Position numbers and translations under genes: made by a program. Shown one piece after another: positions 11,604-23,799 of a stretch of 64,000 bases of DNA. Below the pieces are notes generated by a model, which was not told where the DNA came from, ran no database searches, and saw nothing but the letters and a program-made list of their open reading frames with translations. The stretch lies in assembly GCA_015680685.1 (NCBI GenBank), contig MNCI01022113.1:68945-132944 (forward strand). The letters run 5' to 3'. How positions within the stretch are numbered: position 1 is the first letter of the stretch; every line of letters begins with the position of its first letter. The stretch comes from Gnetum montanum. Its lineage: Eukaryota; Streptophyta; Gnetopsida; Gnetales; Gnetaceae.

Positions 11604-12550
11604 TAGATACTACTTGCGACTTTTCCATCCATTACCTAACCCTCTAGAGATTCAATTCCACCCTCCAAATCTATATTTTTCTCAAGATTTGAGCATATTT
11701 TATCAATTCTATCACACATATTTTTTCTCCCATCATTTGGAGCTTGGTCCTTCATAGGAGGCGACCACTGCACAACTCAATCAATAAAGCATTTTATTAT
11801 TCAAGAAAGGATTAAGGATCTTTCCTCCATATTGTATCATCTCACTTTCATTATTTTACACTTATTTACTTACATTTTTATACATAGACTTTTTTCTATC
11901 TCTTACATCACATTCTATACTTAGTTAAAATTTTTAGCATTTTATAGTTAGTCGTTTTTCAACATAAAAATTTTGCTTTTAGACAAAAGATTTAACATCA
12001 TTTTCTCTACTTAATAATATTAATATTTCAATATTTAGTTTTATTTTATATAATTTTTATACTTAGTTTTTATTCCATCTCTTAGATTTCATTCCATAGT
12101 CAAATCTTCAGCATTTTTATACTTAGTTATTTTTCAACCTAAAAATTCCATCATTTGGGGAAGGGAACTAAGATCCTTTCTTTCATGCCATAGATATACT
12201 ATTTTAATATTTTATGCTCTTTTTCTATATTTTAAAATTAATTATTATTCCATTGTTCATAGCTTATTCTACACTTAATTTTTTTCCCAATAATTCATAC
12301 TTAGTCATTTTTCCTATCATTTTACACTTAGTCATTTTTAGCATTAAAAAATTCACTTTTTCATCATTCTATGCTATTCTTGGTTTACGTACAGTAGGCT
12401 AAGTCCATATTTGATGGGAGGATTTGTGTCCCTTCATTTCATAATCATTTATTTATTGAGGGTTACATTGATCTGAAGACCATTTATAGCCACACACTAA
12501 GTTTATGGAGGTGTCATTGTAAATGTGTAAAGAAAATTTCTATAGAAACA
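11604..12550 (+). mobile_element. Remnant 5' LTR/leader of element C
   Basis: AT-rich sequence ending TATAGAAACA just before a PBS-like site at 12555. It has a polyadenylation-like AATAAAGCATTTTATT near 11786 and repeated TATACTTAGTTATTTTTC-type units (about 11870-12380). The start is lost where element 3 abuts. No matching 3' LTR was recognised near 35600-37860, so the call rests on position and the PBS. Confidence 0.4.
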
Positions 12551-12554
12551 TTTT

Positions 12555-12570
12555 TGGTGCTAGAAGGAGG
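12555..12570 (+). other. Primer-binding site of element C (tRNA not identified)
   Basis: TGGTGCTAGAAGGAGG lies 5 bases after a CA-ending LTR-like segment. Element B has the related CATACTAGAAGGAGAG at the same place after its 5' LTR (39143). I could not match it to a tRNA from memory. Confidence 0.5.
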
Positions 12571-13239
12571 ACTAATAGGACTTCTAGTGTCTTGAAATTA
12601 AGCATCTAGTAGCTTATAGGTCTTTTCGAGCAGTTAGAATTTTTCTTGCTCTTAGTATCCTTGGTTAATTTTATTTCCTATTCTAGTTTGCCCTTGATCC
12701 TTATTTATTTTCTACATTTGTGAAGGGGACTCTCTTTGACATCATGATAGATCATAGATCTAAGTTTTCCCAAGGCTCTTAAGTTTGTAAGCCTATGAAA
12801 ATTTGGAAAGCTCAGGTACTTATGAACCCATGATGCAACATGACTACAAAGTTGCATGCATAGAAACAAAGCTAAGCATCATGCTTCTTGAGAAAAAGTT
12901 GAGGAGAATGACTAAATATCCATTAGCCAATGGTTTGGGATCTTTACAACCCAACCCAAAATGACTCATTGAGCAAGCCACACTTGCAAAATATTTACTC
13001 ACTAAGGACAAAATATAAGCCATGGTAAGTGATATTGGAGAACATCTCATTAGGAACCCTAACATCAATATTAGCAGCTAAAATTTTTAGTTCCATGATG
13101 AACTGAGTAAGTAAAGTGGAGATATTAGTGTTTATGATGATGATGAGGAAACTTCTCATGTTATTCTTCATGCAGATTCTTTTCATTCCCCAAAAAGCCC
13201 CATAACATAGCATAAGAATCTCATCAGTTCTTCAAATTT

Positions 13240-14830
13240 CTTTTCAATGCCTGAACCACAAAACATTTCTATCTTACTATCCACTTCAATTAACCCCACT
13301 ATTGTAATCCTACTAGCCACTCGTATGTCAATTACACATAGCATCTTTCCAAATACCAATGTTTTCAATCCATCATCCCATCTTTCAAATCCCTATTCAA
13401 TGTTAAATCCTTTTCAACCAATATTACATATGCCATAAACTTAATTAGTGCAAGTGTCACCATCATTTATTCCACTTATGCAACATGTGCATAAGTATAG
13501 CACATCTTAAATTACCATGCTAGTCATTATATCATGGTAATAAATTATACCCTCTTATAACTTCATTTTGGGTAATTCTACAGTTCTATCAATTCCTAGT
13601 GTTCCACCTAAATTAATGCTCAAACTATAAGACTTCACATCTAGGCTTCAAGTAAATGAAAAAAAAAGGAGAAAAGCTATAACATTACATGGATTAGTCC
13701 TGTAGCCTTTATCATACACCTTCTTATCAATCTCATTAGTTCTTTGATTTTTCCCATTTAAGTTTCCAAAGGCATTTCATTATCAAAGTTTTTAAGTATA
13801 ATAGATAATTTGATCCTATGAACCACGTTATTATGTTCCATAATGAATGTATGTTATTAGCCAATTGATAAATCACTAGTTATCCTCATATTAGATTGCA
13901 TAGTTTTTGTAACTCCATGATAAGAAAGACATTGGAATGGTATCAGGTCTTACCTCATGGGTGCATTACCTTCTTGGAGCAACTCTTCATAGCCTTCGTG
14001 GAGAGATTCAAGTACAACATTAGCAAAGGTAGAACTTTGTAAAAATTATTGGCCATCAAAGGGGCTCCTAATGAACCTATCTCTAAGTTCATCTTATGAT
14101 GAATCTTCACCATGATGGAGTTCACTTATCCATTACCTGATGACTAGTTGCTAGAAATTTTTGAAAGGACTATAAATGACTACATTAGAAGAAAGTTGGT
14201 TTATCCTAGGTCACTTAGCCTCCATGATGTAATCAATTTTGCTAAATACATTGAGGATGTTGTCATTTAATGCAATGATTCAAAGTGGGTTAACTTCAAA
14301 AATAAAGCAAATAAAGTAGTAGGTAAGATCAAGTCCACCCAAAACACTAGTCAGACATTTGATTCAGTGAACTAAATTGAGGTAGGTTCATCATCAAGTA
14401 GTGGAGGCAATGATGGAAATGAGAATGTAAGTCCTAATTTAAAGCCCAACAATAATGGACAAAACATATTCAGTAATTGCAAGCAATTAAGAAGACCATA
14501 GAATGACCAATCCAAGTACCACAAATTTCCATTGATGTACATGCAATTGTATAGCATGTTGCTAAAGGATTGACACATAACACCTAAGTAGGTTTTAGAA
14601 AAAATGAATGTGTAGTTCAAAAGGCTTTAAACCTTGGTCATTAATCCTTCTTAGCACATGGAAGGAGAGTCACCTATTTTTATGTGGTATAATCTTAATA
14701 AGTTTTGTTACTATCATGAGGCACTAGGCCTAATACTAAGGATTTTAACACCCTTAAAAATGATGTTCAAGCATTGGTAGAAAAGGAAGTAATCATATTC
14801 AATACTTCCATCCAACCCAGTAGTTAAAAC
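13240..14830 (+). pseudogene. Gag of element C (Tat-like)
   Basis: Plus-strand frames give a Pro/Ser/Asn-rich N-terminal segment (about 13240-13440), then FDPMNHVIMFHNEC. The Gag core follows at about 13940-14270 (LEWYQVLPHGCITFLEQ, GAPNEPISKFIL, IFERTINDYIRRKLVYP, SLHDVINFAKYIED). A zinc-knuckle-like KFCYYHEALG comes near 14700. This order matches plant Tat-lineage Gag and element B's Gag (ALDWYYFLPRG). Stops and frame changes break it. The stretch 12580-13240 shows no recognisable coding. Confidence 0.75.
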
Positions 14831-15076
14831 ATTGAAATTTATCAGGATCCTCTAAATTTCCATTCAAGGAGAATTTCAACCTTCCAATTGGAACCTAAAC
14901 AAAATTACCCATAAGCTTTTTTTGTTGCCTAAATGGATTCCTCCTACAATTAATCTTCCTCATTTTCTCATCCTACCCTATCAAGGTCCAAGTAGTCTTT
15001 TGTAATCAATCTTCCTTGGAATGATGCCTATGCACATTCTTCCTAGAACACACAAAGGGCTTCATTATTCATTGGT

Positions 15077-15637
15077 ATGATTCCTAACTATGATGAATTT
15101 TGTATGTCATACTATCCTTCTTTCTCTTATTCTCCCTCTTCCCCAAGGAACATAGTTCCCACATCTACTTACTATGTTTATTATCCTTCTATCTCGTCCT
15201 ATGCTATGTGTCTACCATATCATCCTTTCTCTTCCTTCGAGTCACTGGAGCCTTTCTTGCTTCCTACCCCTACTTTGCCTATTAGAATCCTCATAAGCAC
15301 CCAACAAAAGGTAGCAAGTTATGATAAGGGAAAAGAGAAGGAACTAGCCAACAAGCCAAATGAAAATAAAGTTTCATTTCAAGGTGCATCAAACACAAAT
15401 CCCCCTACTCCCATTGTCATTTCAACTTTACCAATCAAATTTGATGCTATTCCTCCTACACCAACTTCCAAGAATTCAACCTCTAGGAATAAGACTATGC
15501 CTCAAGTTTCTGTTGTCATGAAGCTAACAGAGATAAACCTTTCCCTCTTTGACCTTATTTCCACTTCAAAGGAATGTCGTTTGGTATTGGAGGAGTTACT
15601 GAAGTCCATCATGGTACATTTAGACATGTTCATGTGA
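15077..15637 (+). CDS. Gag-protease linker ORF of element C, 186 aa
   Basis: Longest open plus-strand frame here. Low complexity at first (Ser, Pro, Tyr-rich, residues about 5-75), then a Lys/Glu patch (DKGKEKELANK) and a Pro/Thr-rich stretch. It lies between the Gag zinc-knuckle region and the protease in the same orientation, so it is most likely a surviving part of the gag-pol polyprotein, not a separate gene. The sequence after its stop resumes in another frame (HVTSLVFNPMHYEVDNLVL), showing a frameshift. Confidence 0.5.
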   Translation: MIPNYDEFCMSYYPSFSYSPSSPRNIVPTSTYYVYYPSISSYAMCLPYHPFSSFESLEPFLLPTPTLPIRILISTQQKVASYDKGKEKELANKPNENKVSFQGASNTNPPTPIVISTLPIKFDAIPPTPTSKNSTSRNKTMPQVSVVMKLTEINLSLFDLISTSKECRLVLEELLKSIMVHLDMFM

Positions 15638-15639
15638 CT

Positions 15640-16115
15640 TCATTGGTATTCAATCCTATGCATTATGAAGTTGACAATTTAGTCTTAAGGGGGAGAATAT
15701 CAAAATACATCCAATGATGAGTGCCATGTGCGAACTTTCAATTTACATCATCATATAGATCTAAGACAACATGTTGCTACCATTGATGCATGTGGATGAT
15801 GGAGCTGGAACCAATGTCATATCATGGGTAGTCATTGAGTGTCTCAACCTCAAAAATAGGTCACCTACTCTAACTACAATTCTTCTCTAGTTTCATTTAG
15901 CGGTATTAGAGTAGAAATCCTAAGAGTGATAGAACTACCTTTTTATATAAGGAGTATGATTACATATGAAGATGTATTTGCTATCATTAGAGATTCATCT
16001 AAAATTAATGCTATTCTAGGATAATGTTGGTTAGCATACCATCGTGCTATTTCATCACCCTTGCATCAAGATATACACTTTTCTTATAAGAATAGAGAAA
16101 TTGTCTAACATGTTG
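15640..16115 (+). pseudogene. Aspartic protease of element C
   Basis: Plus-strand frames end in a segment reading CWLAYHRAISSPLHQDIHFS (about 16025-16085), matching the GRPWL...SSLHQ signature at the end of Tat-type proteases; element B has GRPWLPQLQVISSPIHQEI. Upstream parts are recognisable but broken by stops and shifts, and a DTG-like active site is not clear. Element 4 begins at 16333, between protease and RT. Confidence 0.7.
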
Positions 16116-16332
16116 ATCCTAAAATCCAAACTATATCAGGATTAGATGTATTGGAATAGACTAGTTTAGGATCTCAACCTACTCTCATTGGTCAAACATC
16201 CTCAAAAACTAAAATTAAAGAAGTTGATTCACGCATTCCTTAGTCATATAGGGCCTACAAATTTATGGATTTAGAAATTTTTGAGTTAGACATTATTGAA
16301 TCCATCAAGAGTGTAAAGGTTCCCACTAGATC
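16116..16332 (+). other. Protease-RT spacer of element C up to the element 4 insertion
   Basis: Plus-strand frame with Ile/Lys/Ser-rich residues continuing the polyprotein linker. It ends at ...CTAGATC, immediately before element 4. The sequence after element 4 (32634 onward) resumes the same polyprotein ahead of RT. Confidence 0.5.
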
Positions 16333-17183
16333 TGATGAGTGATGAGGTATCCCTATGCTCAACCATACGAATTACAAGCATTCATGCCCAATCTGGTTAA
16401 ATTCCGTGGATGGACTAGTTGTGGCACCTAGATTGTTATGCTTTAATTGTAATTCATTGTCTTCCCACTTGGACTAGCAGTAGCTTTGTTATGTATGATT
16501 TAGTCCAAAGTGAGGCGTATGATATTTCCTAATTCTATGCTACTGCTGATGATGAAAAGAGATAAATTGATTAACTAATGAATAATGAAAAATAAAGTCT
16601 AAATTAGCCTATGGTAATGGTATTCTCTCTTAATCATCCATATAGGTCTTGGACTTCGTGGAGCTACTTTTGGGTTTACCAAGTGTATGTCATTGGGTGT
16701 GTCAAATGATACACCTCTAGTGACCAAGTATCTACACTTAAACAACCGTGATTAAGGCATACACATTTCACTTAATAACAAGAATAGTAACTAACAATAA
16801 ATGGAAATTTTTAACTACAGAAAACATTAAATAATTAAAACAACAATATTAAGCTAAGTGGATGCTACAATGATGGAAGTAATCTTGATCTTTATTGCTA
16901 GTCATGTAACATGTCCAAGTACATCACACTTGAACAAAGGTGTCATACAATTACAAACATCACACTGCAAGCATGCACTAGGAATAATATACTTAAAAGG
17001 AAAGAAACTAAAAACTAACTATTTATAAGATGTAAGCTAAAACTCTAAGCCAAAATTGTCTCATTCAGAAGCCCAAGTGTAGTATTTATAAGCAAGGTCC
17101 AGATAAGGCAACATCAGGTACACGATGTCAAGACTCTAATGTTGCGTATCCAACGTCGAGGTCCATCAAATCATGTCTTATCA
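16333..17183 (-). mobile_element. 3' LTR of element 4
   Basis: 851 bp, TGATGAGTGATGAGG...CTTATCA. TATA box at 17083-17090 (minus strand). Two 14-bp-spaced dyads lie between the TATA box and the LTR terminus: AACATC/GATGTC at 17110-17129 and AATGTT/AACGTC at 17138-17157. Confidence 0.9.
17083..17090 (-). promoter_or_regulatory. TATA box, 3' LTR of element 4
   Basis: TATAAATA on the minus strand, about 95 bp inside the U3 terminus, at the same place as in the partner LTR. Confidence 0.6.
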
Positions 17184-17195
17184 TACCTCCATGAC
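17184..17195 (-). other. Polypurine tract of element 4
   Basis: On the minus strand AGTCATGGAGGTA abuts the 3' LTR. It matches AGTCATGGGGGTA at the same place in elements 1 and 2. It would prime plus-strand synthesis. Confidence 0.7.
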
Positions 17196-17429
17196 TGAAT
17201 GAAAACTTGTCCTCGATTTAAACAAAGATGAGGAACAAGTCTTTTACAAAATATTGGGTAGGTATGGGATTATTGATTGACTCCAATAATGGACAAAATA
17301 ATTGACTCTTCACATGCTGCAGTGGTGTAGTATAAAAATGGGACACATTATTACAAGACAAGATAAGATTGGAAGGCTCATGTAGTGTTGGGAGGTGGTG
17401 GCTCTTCCATTGGTCGCTTTCCTTTGTCA

Positions 17430-19775
17430 TTAGGCTGCTAGAATTTGTAACGATTGAGCAAGGCCTATAATTTTTCTTCTTTCATCCTTGGGTCATGCAT
17501 TGTCTAGGCTACTATGCTGATGTGTGCTGGCATTGGTACCTCCCAAGGACATGACAATTACAAAAACATTTGATTTTCCTTGACATACCATGCCACGAAC
17601 TGCCGTCGTTCCTCCTCAAAGGCCCTAGCTTTATCCCTTAGTTCCTAATAGTCTATCAATCTCTGAGCTAGGTTTGAGGCTACATCTTTCTATCCTGGGT
17701 AGCTAGCTTTGACCACCTCTAATTTTAAGTTTTCCACTTGTAACTTTTACAATACATCCTTTTGATCCACAAACTCCTTCTCATATAGTGTGTAGGTGGT
17801 CACCACTTACTTCTCCAACTCACTTCTAAGATTACCTATTGTTAACATGGTAAGGTTGGCATATCTGAGGTTAGCCAACACCATGTATTCTTTCAAATCT
17901 TTTATTTGCAAGTCCTTATTTTTAACTTTTGCTTATTGGACCATGGCACAACTATCCAAAATGGCTTGCCACTTAGAATTTTATGTCATCAAGGAGTTGA
18001 TGTGGGCCTTGACCATCTTGATTTCCTTCTCATTAATTTCCTTGTACATGCCAACTTGGTCTTGGAAGTGTTCTTTTAACTTCTCATGTTTCTTGACCTC
18101 ATTCTGCCACATGCTGATCTCAGTTGCTATCTTTTGATAAATAGCACGTACCTCCTCCATAGATAGGGTTCTATTTTCTTAGGCCAATAGACTCATATCC
18201 TAGTTGATCCTCACTAGTTGTTTCCTCAATTGGTGGACACTCTCTTCCAAAATGTTCTTTTGCTTTTTCACTATGGTTAATTGGGCATTCTCTTTAGCAA
18301 GCTACTTATTTTCTTCTTGAATAACGATCAATACCTTCTTATGTGCATGAGTTTGTGCATCTACAATGAAGGTGTTCTAGACCACCATCTTCTTTTCTTC
18401 CTCAAAAGCTATTCTCTCCTTTTCCATCTTGGTAAGCTCCTCTGTCCAAAATTGCTCCAGTTGGTTTGGTGTAATGAAATGGGCAGGATCCCGTCATTTA
18501 GCTCATAGGGTAGCCAACTCTTCTTGCAATCTTTACATCTTAACTTCTACATGCTTTTCCTTGACCTCAGCCATGATCAACTTTCCTTTTCTAGTGATGA
18601 GGTCCAATTGTGCCGCATTAACATTGCTATGGATGTCAAGTAGAGTGATCATCACTTGACTTGTCTACAACAAATGATCAAGTACATCCTCATGCACTAT
18701 AGGAGTCATTGAGATCCCAACCAACATTTGTACATCTTTAGTCCCTGCTAGATTGGTCAAAGGCATAATAGGAACATTGAATGATTTCTTGATGTGATCA
18801 GTAATCACCTCTGCTACACATGCTACATCCTTATGTTATAGCATCACAACTGTGGCTTCTTCTCCAATCTCCAAAGTGACCTGAAAGGATGCAACATTCC
18901 TAGAGATATGGTGTGACCATTGTGATCCCTCTCCTCTTAACTGAATTGATATCTCCCCCCTTGTTAGATTAGTTGATATGGTGGGTTATACATCATCATC
19001 CATAACTTGGAAGAGATTAGCCTCATCCTTGCTCCCCTAGTTGACAATCTCAACAATTCTCTACAAGTGGCTCATTGATGGTCTATAATCTTGTGGTAGC
19101 ATTGGCGGAGCTTGTGCTTGTAGGTGCTACTTAGGTTCTTGTTGCATTTTCATTATTGGTTCTACCTCCTTTTCAGCTTCTTTCTCCTCACTAAAATCTT
19201 TTCTTGGTGTTGTAGTTTTGGGGATCTTTGCAAAAGAGGTGTGCTAAGCCTTCTAAAGGATATCATTGGTATATTCTAAGATTCTCGTGTGCTTGAACAA
19301 CTTTCTGATCAGATAGGGAAACAGAAGTGTTGGTCTCCCTGACTTTGTTTCTTTGAACCACCATTGGATTTCTATGATATAGTACTAAGGAAGGTTAACT
19401 AAAATTTTTCCCATTAAAATGGCACTTCCCATAGCTACATAAGTGGAAATGTGATTGAGCCCTTTGGTGGGAAATAGGTGTTATGTCCCGATCCTGAAGT
19501 AGGTTCTCTCTTCCAAGGTTAGCTCATGATATGATTTATCTTCTTTGCCGTACACCCACTTTAGCCATAGTCTCTTCATTTTGGGGTCAAATTTGGTAGA
19601 TAGGTGAGCAACCTTGGTTTGTTCATTGGGTAGATTGAGAGTTGTAGTTATAGCTTTTACTATGTAAGAGACATTCACCCCACAAATATTCCCAATGGTA
19701 CCTTCATCCTTATTGTGTTAGAATTGATAGACTTCCCCCAGGTACCATTCACCACTGTTAGATAGGATTAGCCAT
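17430..19775 (-). pseudogene. Env-position ORF of element 4, C-terminal part (transposon-protein-like and coiled coil)
   Basis: Minus strand, continuing from 26931 across element 1. Order: an open stretch at 19678-19481 (KRLWLKWVYGKEDKSYHEL, LTLEERTYFRI); a segment GRPTLLFPYLIRKLFK matching 1-2590; an acidic linker; then a long Glu/Lys/Leu-rich coiled-coil zone (for example TEELTKMEKERIAFEEEKKM, KNILEESVHQLRKQL, SMWQNEVKKHEKLKEHFQDQ) to about 17800. It ends near 17430 close to the PPT. This is where Athila elements carry their env-like ORF. Stops are mostly TAG where Gln or Trp fits. Biochemical function unknown. Confidence 0.6.
19771..19775. other. Target-site duplication of element 1, left copy
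   Basis: GCCAT immediately before the left LTR, repeated at 26926-26930. Confidence 0.9.
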
Positions 19776-20651
19776 TGATGAGTGGCGAGATACCCCTACA
19801 TACAACCATACGAATACGAGCGTAGCACGCACAATTTGGTTGAACTCCATAGACTAAGTGCCTACACACCTCTTGGAACACTTAGGGTTAATTATTCGTT
19901 GCCTTCCCAGACTTACTTGTAGTTGTCACGGTGTATGGTTAAGCAAGTCTAAGGTATATGATTTTTATAGTCTTTTATGTTTTATGTCTCCTATGCTAAC
20001 GAGGTGAAGGGTTGAGAAACTAATTACTAATTCTAACTAATGAACTAAGTCTAAATTACCTAGCGTCAGCATCCGTTCCCACTTACCGTACACACCCTGA
20101 ACCGATGCAACCATGGCTACCAAATGCTAATCGTTGCTAGGATCACCACGCGTAACGCACATACTCGAAGTGGTTGTACTAAGGCACTTATCTTGGAGGA
20201 AAGGGTTGAGAGAATCTAATTGCGAGGAGCATCCGTTCTTTGATTATCCGTACACATCCTTAAATGCTCGTAATCAAGTCGTACTCATTCTGTGTTACTA
20301 GGAGAAAACAATAAATAACATGTAATAAATAACAGGTAATAAAATCCTATTCCATGCATTGCAAGGTTTATCCAAGAAGCTCATCTTTATTTCTGTACAC
20401 AACTTGTGTTCAGGTACAATGTTGCTCGAATAAAGATCCGTTCACTTTACGACTCCTACTGCGGGCACATGGAAAATATTCTATCTCTGGAGTGATCAAT
20501 CTACCAGAGTTTCCCTACTTTTAGCCTAGGATTATGAAACAAGGGAGAGCCACCTCTTATTTATAGATATGACGGTGGACCGTGATATCACGTACGCGAT
20601 ATCATAAGGGAAGACGCAATATCGCGGCCCATGTGATATCGTGTCCCATCA
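19776..20651 (-). mobile_element. 3' LTR of element 1
   Basis: 876 bp, TGATGAGTGGCGAG...GTCCCATCA. TATA box at 20558-20565 (minus). GATATC cores at 20584, 20598 and 20635 and a decayed AATATC at 20619 form a palindrome array between TATA box and terminus. A tandem TAATAAATAACA duplication occurs near 20310-20340 and is single in the partner LTR. Confidence 0.95.
20558..20565 (-). promoter_or_regulatory. TATA box, 3' LTR of element 1
   Basis: TATAAATA on the minus strand, about 90 bp from the U3 end. Confidence 0.6.
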
Positions 20652-20664
20652 TACCCCCATGACT
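20652..20664 (-). other. Polypurine tract of element 1
   Basis: AGTCATGGGGGTA on the minus strand, ending exactly at the 3' LTR. Similar tracts recur at 21194-21206 (identical 13-mer) and 22597-22608. Confidence 0.75.
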
Positions 20665-22455
20665 AAATGAAAACTCGTCCTCAAGTTCATTACAATAATA
20701 TCAGGAAGGTATGGGATTATTGACTCAATGGAACTAATGGGATGACATGTGAATGGGTCATCATTACAAACACAAAAAACTGGTGTTCATGACAATAAGG
20801 GTGAACACCTTATTACATTGACATCAGGCCACATTTGGCAGCTAAGAAAGAGAGAGAGATAGAAAGAATTTTTACTGCTGCCAACGCCAAAATTATGTCT
20901 TTCGTTGTCCATCCATAAGCACATCATTGATCTTGCTCCTTGCATAGTTGCTTCTAGCACTACTCCATTCCAAGCGTCCCTTCTAGATCCGGTCCGTTAT
21001 TGCATGATCATCATCTGCACACACAACACAAACTTGTATTAGCAAGGGTAGATGAATTTCAATGTGGTAATACCTTGCTTCTGTGTAAGTCCATTGGCTG
21101 GGTTGTGGTATGGCTGATATAGGTCTGGGGTTATATAAATGATAACTACTGAAGGTGTAGGGGTTAGGAGAAAATCAAAAAAATTGGGCCCCATACCCCC
21201 ATGACTAATCGTGAACCTCTGGTAGTGAAAGAATGGACAAAGAATAAGAACAAGAAAATGGAGAAAAAGAGACAACTAAGACATCGATGAAATGAATGTC
21301 AAGATGGAAATGAGAAAAATAAAATTAATTGCAAAATGTTAAGGGAAAGAATTTAACTGGTGCACCAAATAGGAATGTCAGTGGGTCATCCCCAAAGTAG
21401 GCTCATGCCTTTAGTGCCCTGACAAACCCATATTCAAAGAGTCCATAGGCTCTGGGAATGTCCGTTGGAGCAAGAGTTAAAGTCTTAACCGTAAGAATTT
21501 ACCAAAAAGAAAACAATGCATCTACCAAAATATACACTAATGATACAATCGGAAATGAGGTGAACAATGGAGAGAAGGGTGGAGAGAAGAGAATGGAATG
21601 GAATCCCAAGAACAAGGTGGTGTACAACCCCTTGTGGATTTCATGATTAATGTGACTTGGCAGATCTCATTCTAATTCCAGCCTCAAACCAACCACATCT
21701 AGTGACTTCGCATCAATGCACTTAGCCAAACCATCCACTTGAATACCAAGAATGCCTCCTCTAAGAGCCACCACCATTTCGACGAAACACTTGAAGAGAG
21801 AATGGGAAGCGAGAAGGGCCTTAGTTAGAGGGAACACTTTTGGTTCCATAACTAGTGCTTGTAGCCCAAGTTTATTTTGTCTAAGGGGTGTGCTTTGAAT
21901 TCTCACTTTCTTTGTGTGTTTCTTTTTGTGTTTTGTGTTTTTATGCGTGAGAAACACACCATGCAAAGAATTCTTATTTTTATTGTCTTAGATTCTGATA
22001 ATTGGGTAACATCGGAATGGTAAGAAAACTCAAGAAGAAAACATCCAAGCACCCAAGAGAACGGCCAACACAAATGCATCAATTTCCCTTGAAGTCACAC
22101 CCTTTTCAATCCTTGAGTCCTTCATTAGTTTGAGAAATACCCAGTCACCGATTCGTTAAAGTTCTTATTAGAAAGAAGACTGTACATTTCCAAGCCAAGA
22201 GAGACCATAGTCTTTGTGGATGAATGGATGAAGTGGACTCATTGCCTACCATATCAAAAGAACATACCTTAGTGTCAACATCGTAACTTAAAGGTAAAAA
22301 CCAAACATTAGTAATCAATGAGAAAATAGTTCATACCATCGAGAAGAACACTTATTACATGATGAACTTACATGGTGGATGACACACACACACAAAATGG
22401 AAAAGTATAACGATGTTGTAAAATAAAAACAAGAAAAGTTAAAGAAATTTAAAAA
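20665..22455 (-). other. 3' noncoding region of element 1
   Basis: About 1.8 kb with no recognisable domain. It aligns by eye with element 2 at 51032-52440 and partly with element 3 at 3066-4303, so it is a conserved part of the family. It holds an internal PPT-like tract (21194-21206). Short open frames here are not convincingly coding: the frames change between copies. Confidence 0.6.
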
Positions 22456-22545
22456 ACAAAAACATGTAAAACAAAAATGTGTAAGACAAAAATGTGTAAA
22501 ACAAAAATGTGTTAAACAAAAACTTGTAAAACAAAAACATGTAAA
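22456..22545. repeat. 15-bp minisatellite, 6 copies
   Basis: Six successive units of the type ACAAAAATGTGTAAA start at 22456, 22471, 22486, 22501, 22516 and 22531. Element 2 has a single unit at the equivalent place (about 52455). Confidence 0.9.
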
Positions 22546-22679
22546 AAAAAACTAAAAAGAACTGAGGGCCTCCAATAGTTAGCATAGGTGGCCATCTCCC
22601 CCATGACTGAATGGAAAGGGAGAGATCCGAAATAATGAGCATCTGTTTGAATTTTGTAATAGTGCCCAACTTCTCCCTA

Positions 22680-23400
22680 TTGATGTTTTTAGGTTGAGGG
22701 GTGGAAGTTGGCGACGCTCATATTCCAATGTGTCTATGCCTTCATTTTTAGCATGAGTTTCCTTAGTTCGTTCCATGCATATTGGTTTGCTCTTCCTAGT
22801 AGCTGTCAACCATGGGGTGTCTACTACTGGTGTGGTTGCTACATACAGGCACCTCTGAATTTGTATTTCTTGGGCACACCGATCACATGAAAGAAGTGTT
22901 GAACATTCTTCCATGTCATCACCCTCTGAGTCACTGTATGTGATGCACGAAACTTTCTTCTTCTCGATCTTTCCATATATATTTATCTTAGATATTTGCA
23001 AGGAAAGATCACGGATCCCTAAGTACGCATCTACTATACTTAGCCATGGCCTTCCCATTATAATTGGGAAGCCCCCTTCATTGTTGTTAACTTCAATCAC
23101 CAGGAAATTGGCTAGGTATGACCACCCACACACAGTGGTAATGATGTCCTCCATCAATCCCAAGGGAATAGTGATGGATTGGTCAGCCAGCTCCAGTTGG
23201 ATGTTGCTCTTCTTAAGTTGGGGTAGGTTCCAGGCTTGATACATCTCTCGTGATATTAAATTGACTCTAGAACTTGAGTCAAGAAGAGCTTCATGTGGTT
23301 TGTTCCTGATGATTTGTAGATAGATTAAGGGGCTCCCAGGGTCAGATAGTTTCCTGGGAAGGTGGCCTACCTTGATCTAGTCGATTACGATATGCGTTAA
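22680..23400 (-). pseudogene. Aspartic protease of element 1
   Basis: The minus strand reads ALLDSSSRVNLISREMYQAW at the active site (about 23290-23230), then an open 221-residue frame (23244-22579) with ELADQSITIPLGLMEDIITT, VCGWSYLANFLVIEV and GGFPIIMGRPWLSI. The active-site triplet is D-S-S, not the usual D-[ST]-G. The last part of the open frame runs past the deletion joint into 3' noncoding sequence (NSNRCSLFRISPF...). The protease would process the Gag polyprotein. Confidence 0.85.
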
Positions 23401-23799
23401 CATAATCGTATGCGTACTTTGTTGTTGGACTAAAGGGTGCTCCAAAGTGTTAGATGCTGGAGGCATGTACATCGACTCAACCGCTTGTTGTTGAGAGAGT
23501 TTGTCTGGGATTTTGGTTTTGAAGAAAGGCCTTCTCTTTTTACAGTTGTCAGAACCAGCACCAGGTTGAATATTTACAACTCTCGCAACGTTACATTGCT
23601 GCGGTTGAGTAGGGAGTTCCCCTTGCATTGTTGGAGTAGGTTGTATGGGAACTATAGGTGGAAGAGGTGCAGATGGAGTTAGAGGATGGGATGAGTGTGA
23701 GATGTCTCCCGAAGGAGAAGGAGTCCTCCTAAAGTACTCTTGAACTTAGTAGTGACGTTGGGGAGTAGTGTGATCCATAGAGTCACCTAGAGAAACCGA

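Noticed and set aside
17796-18137. Plus-strand 113-residue open frame with hydrophobic residues
   Set aside because: It is the antisense of the coiled-coil region of element 4's minus-strand ORF; no domain and no independent support.
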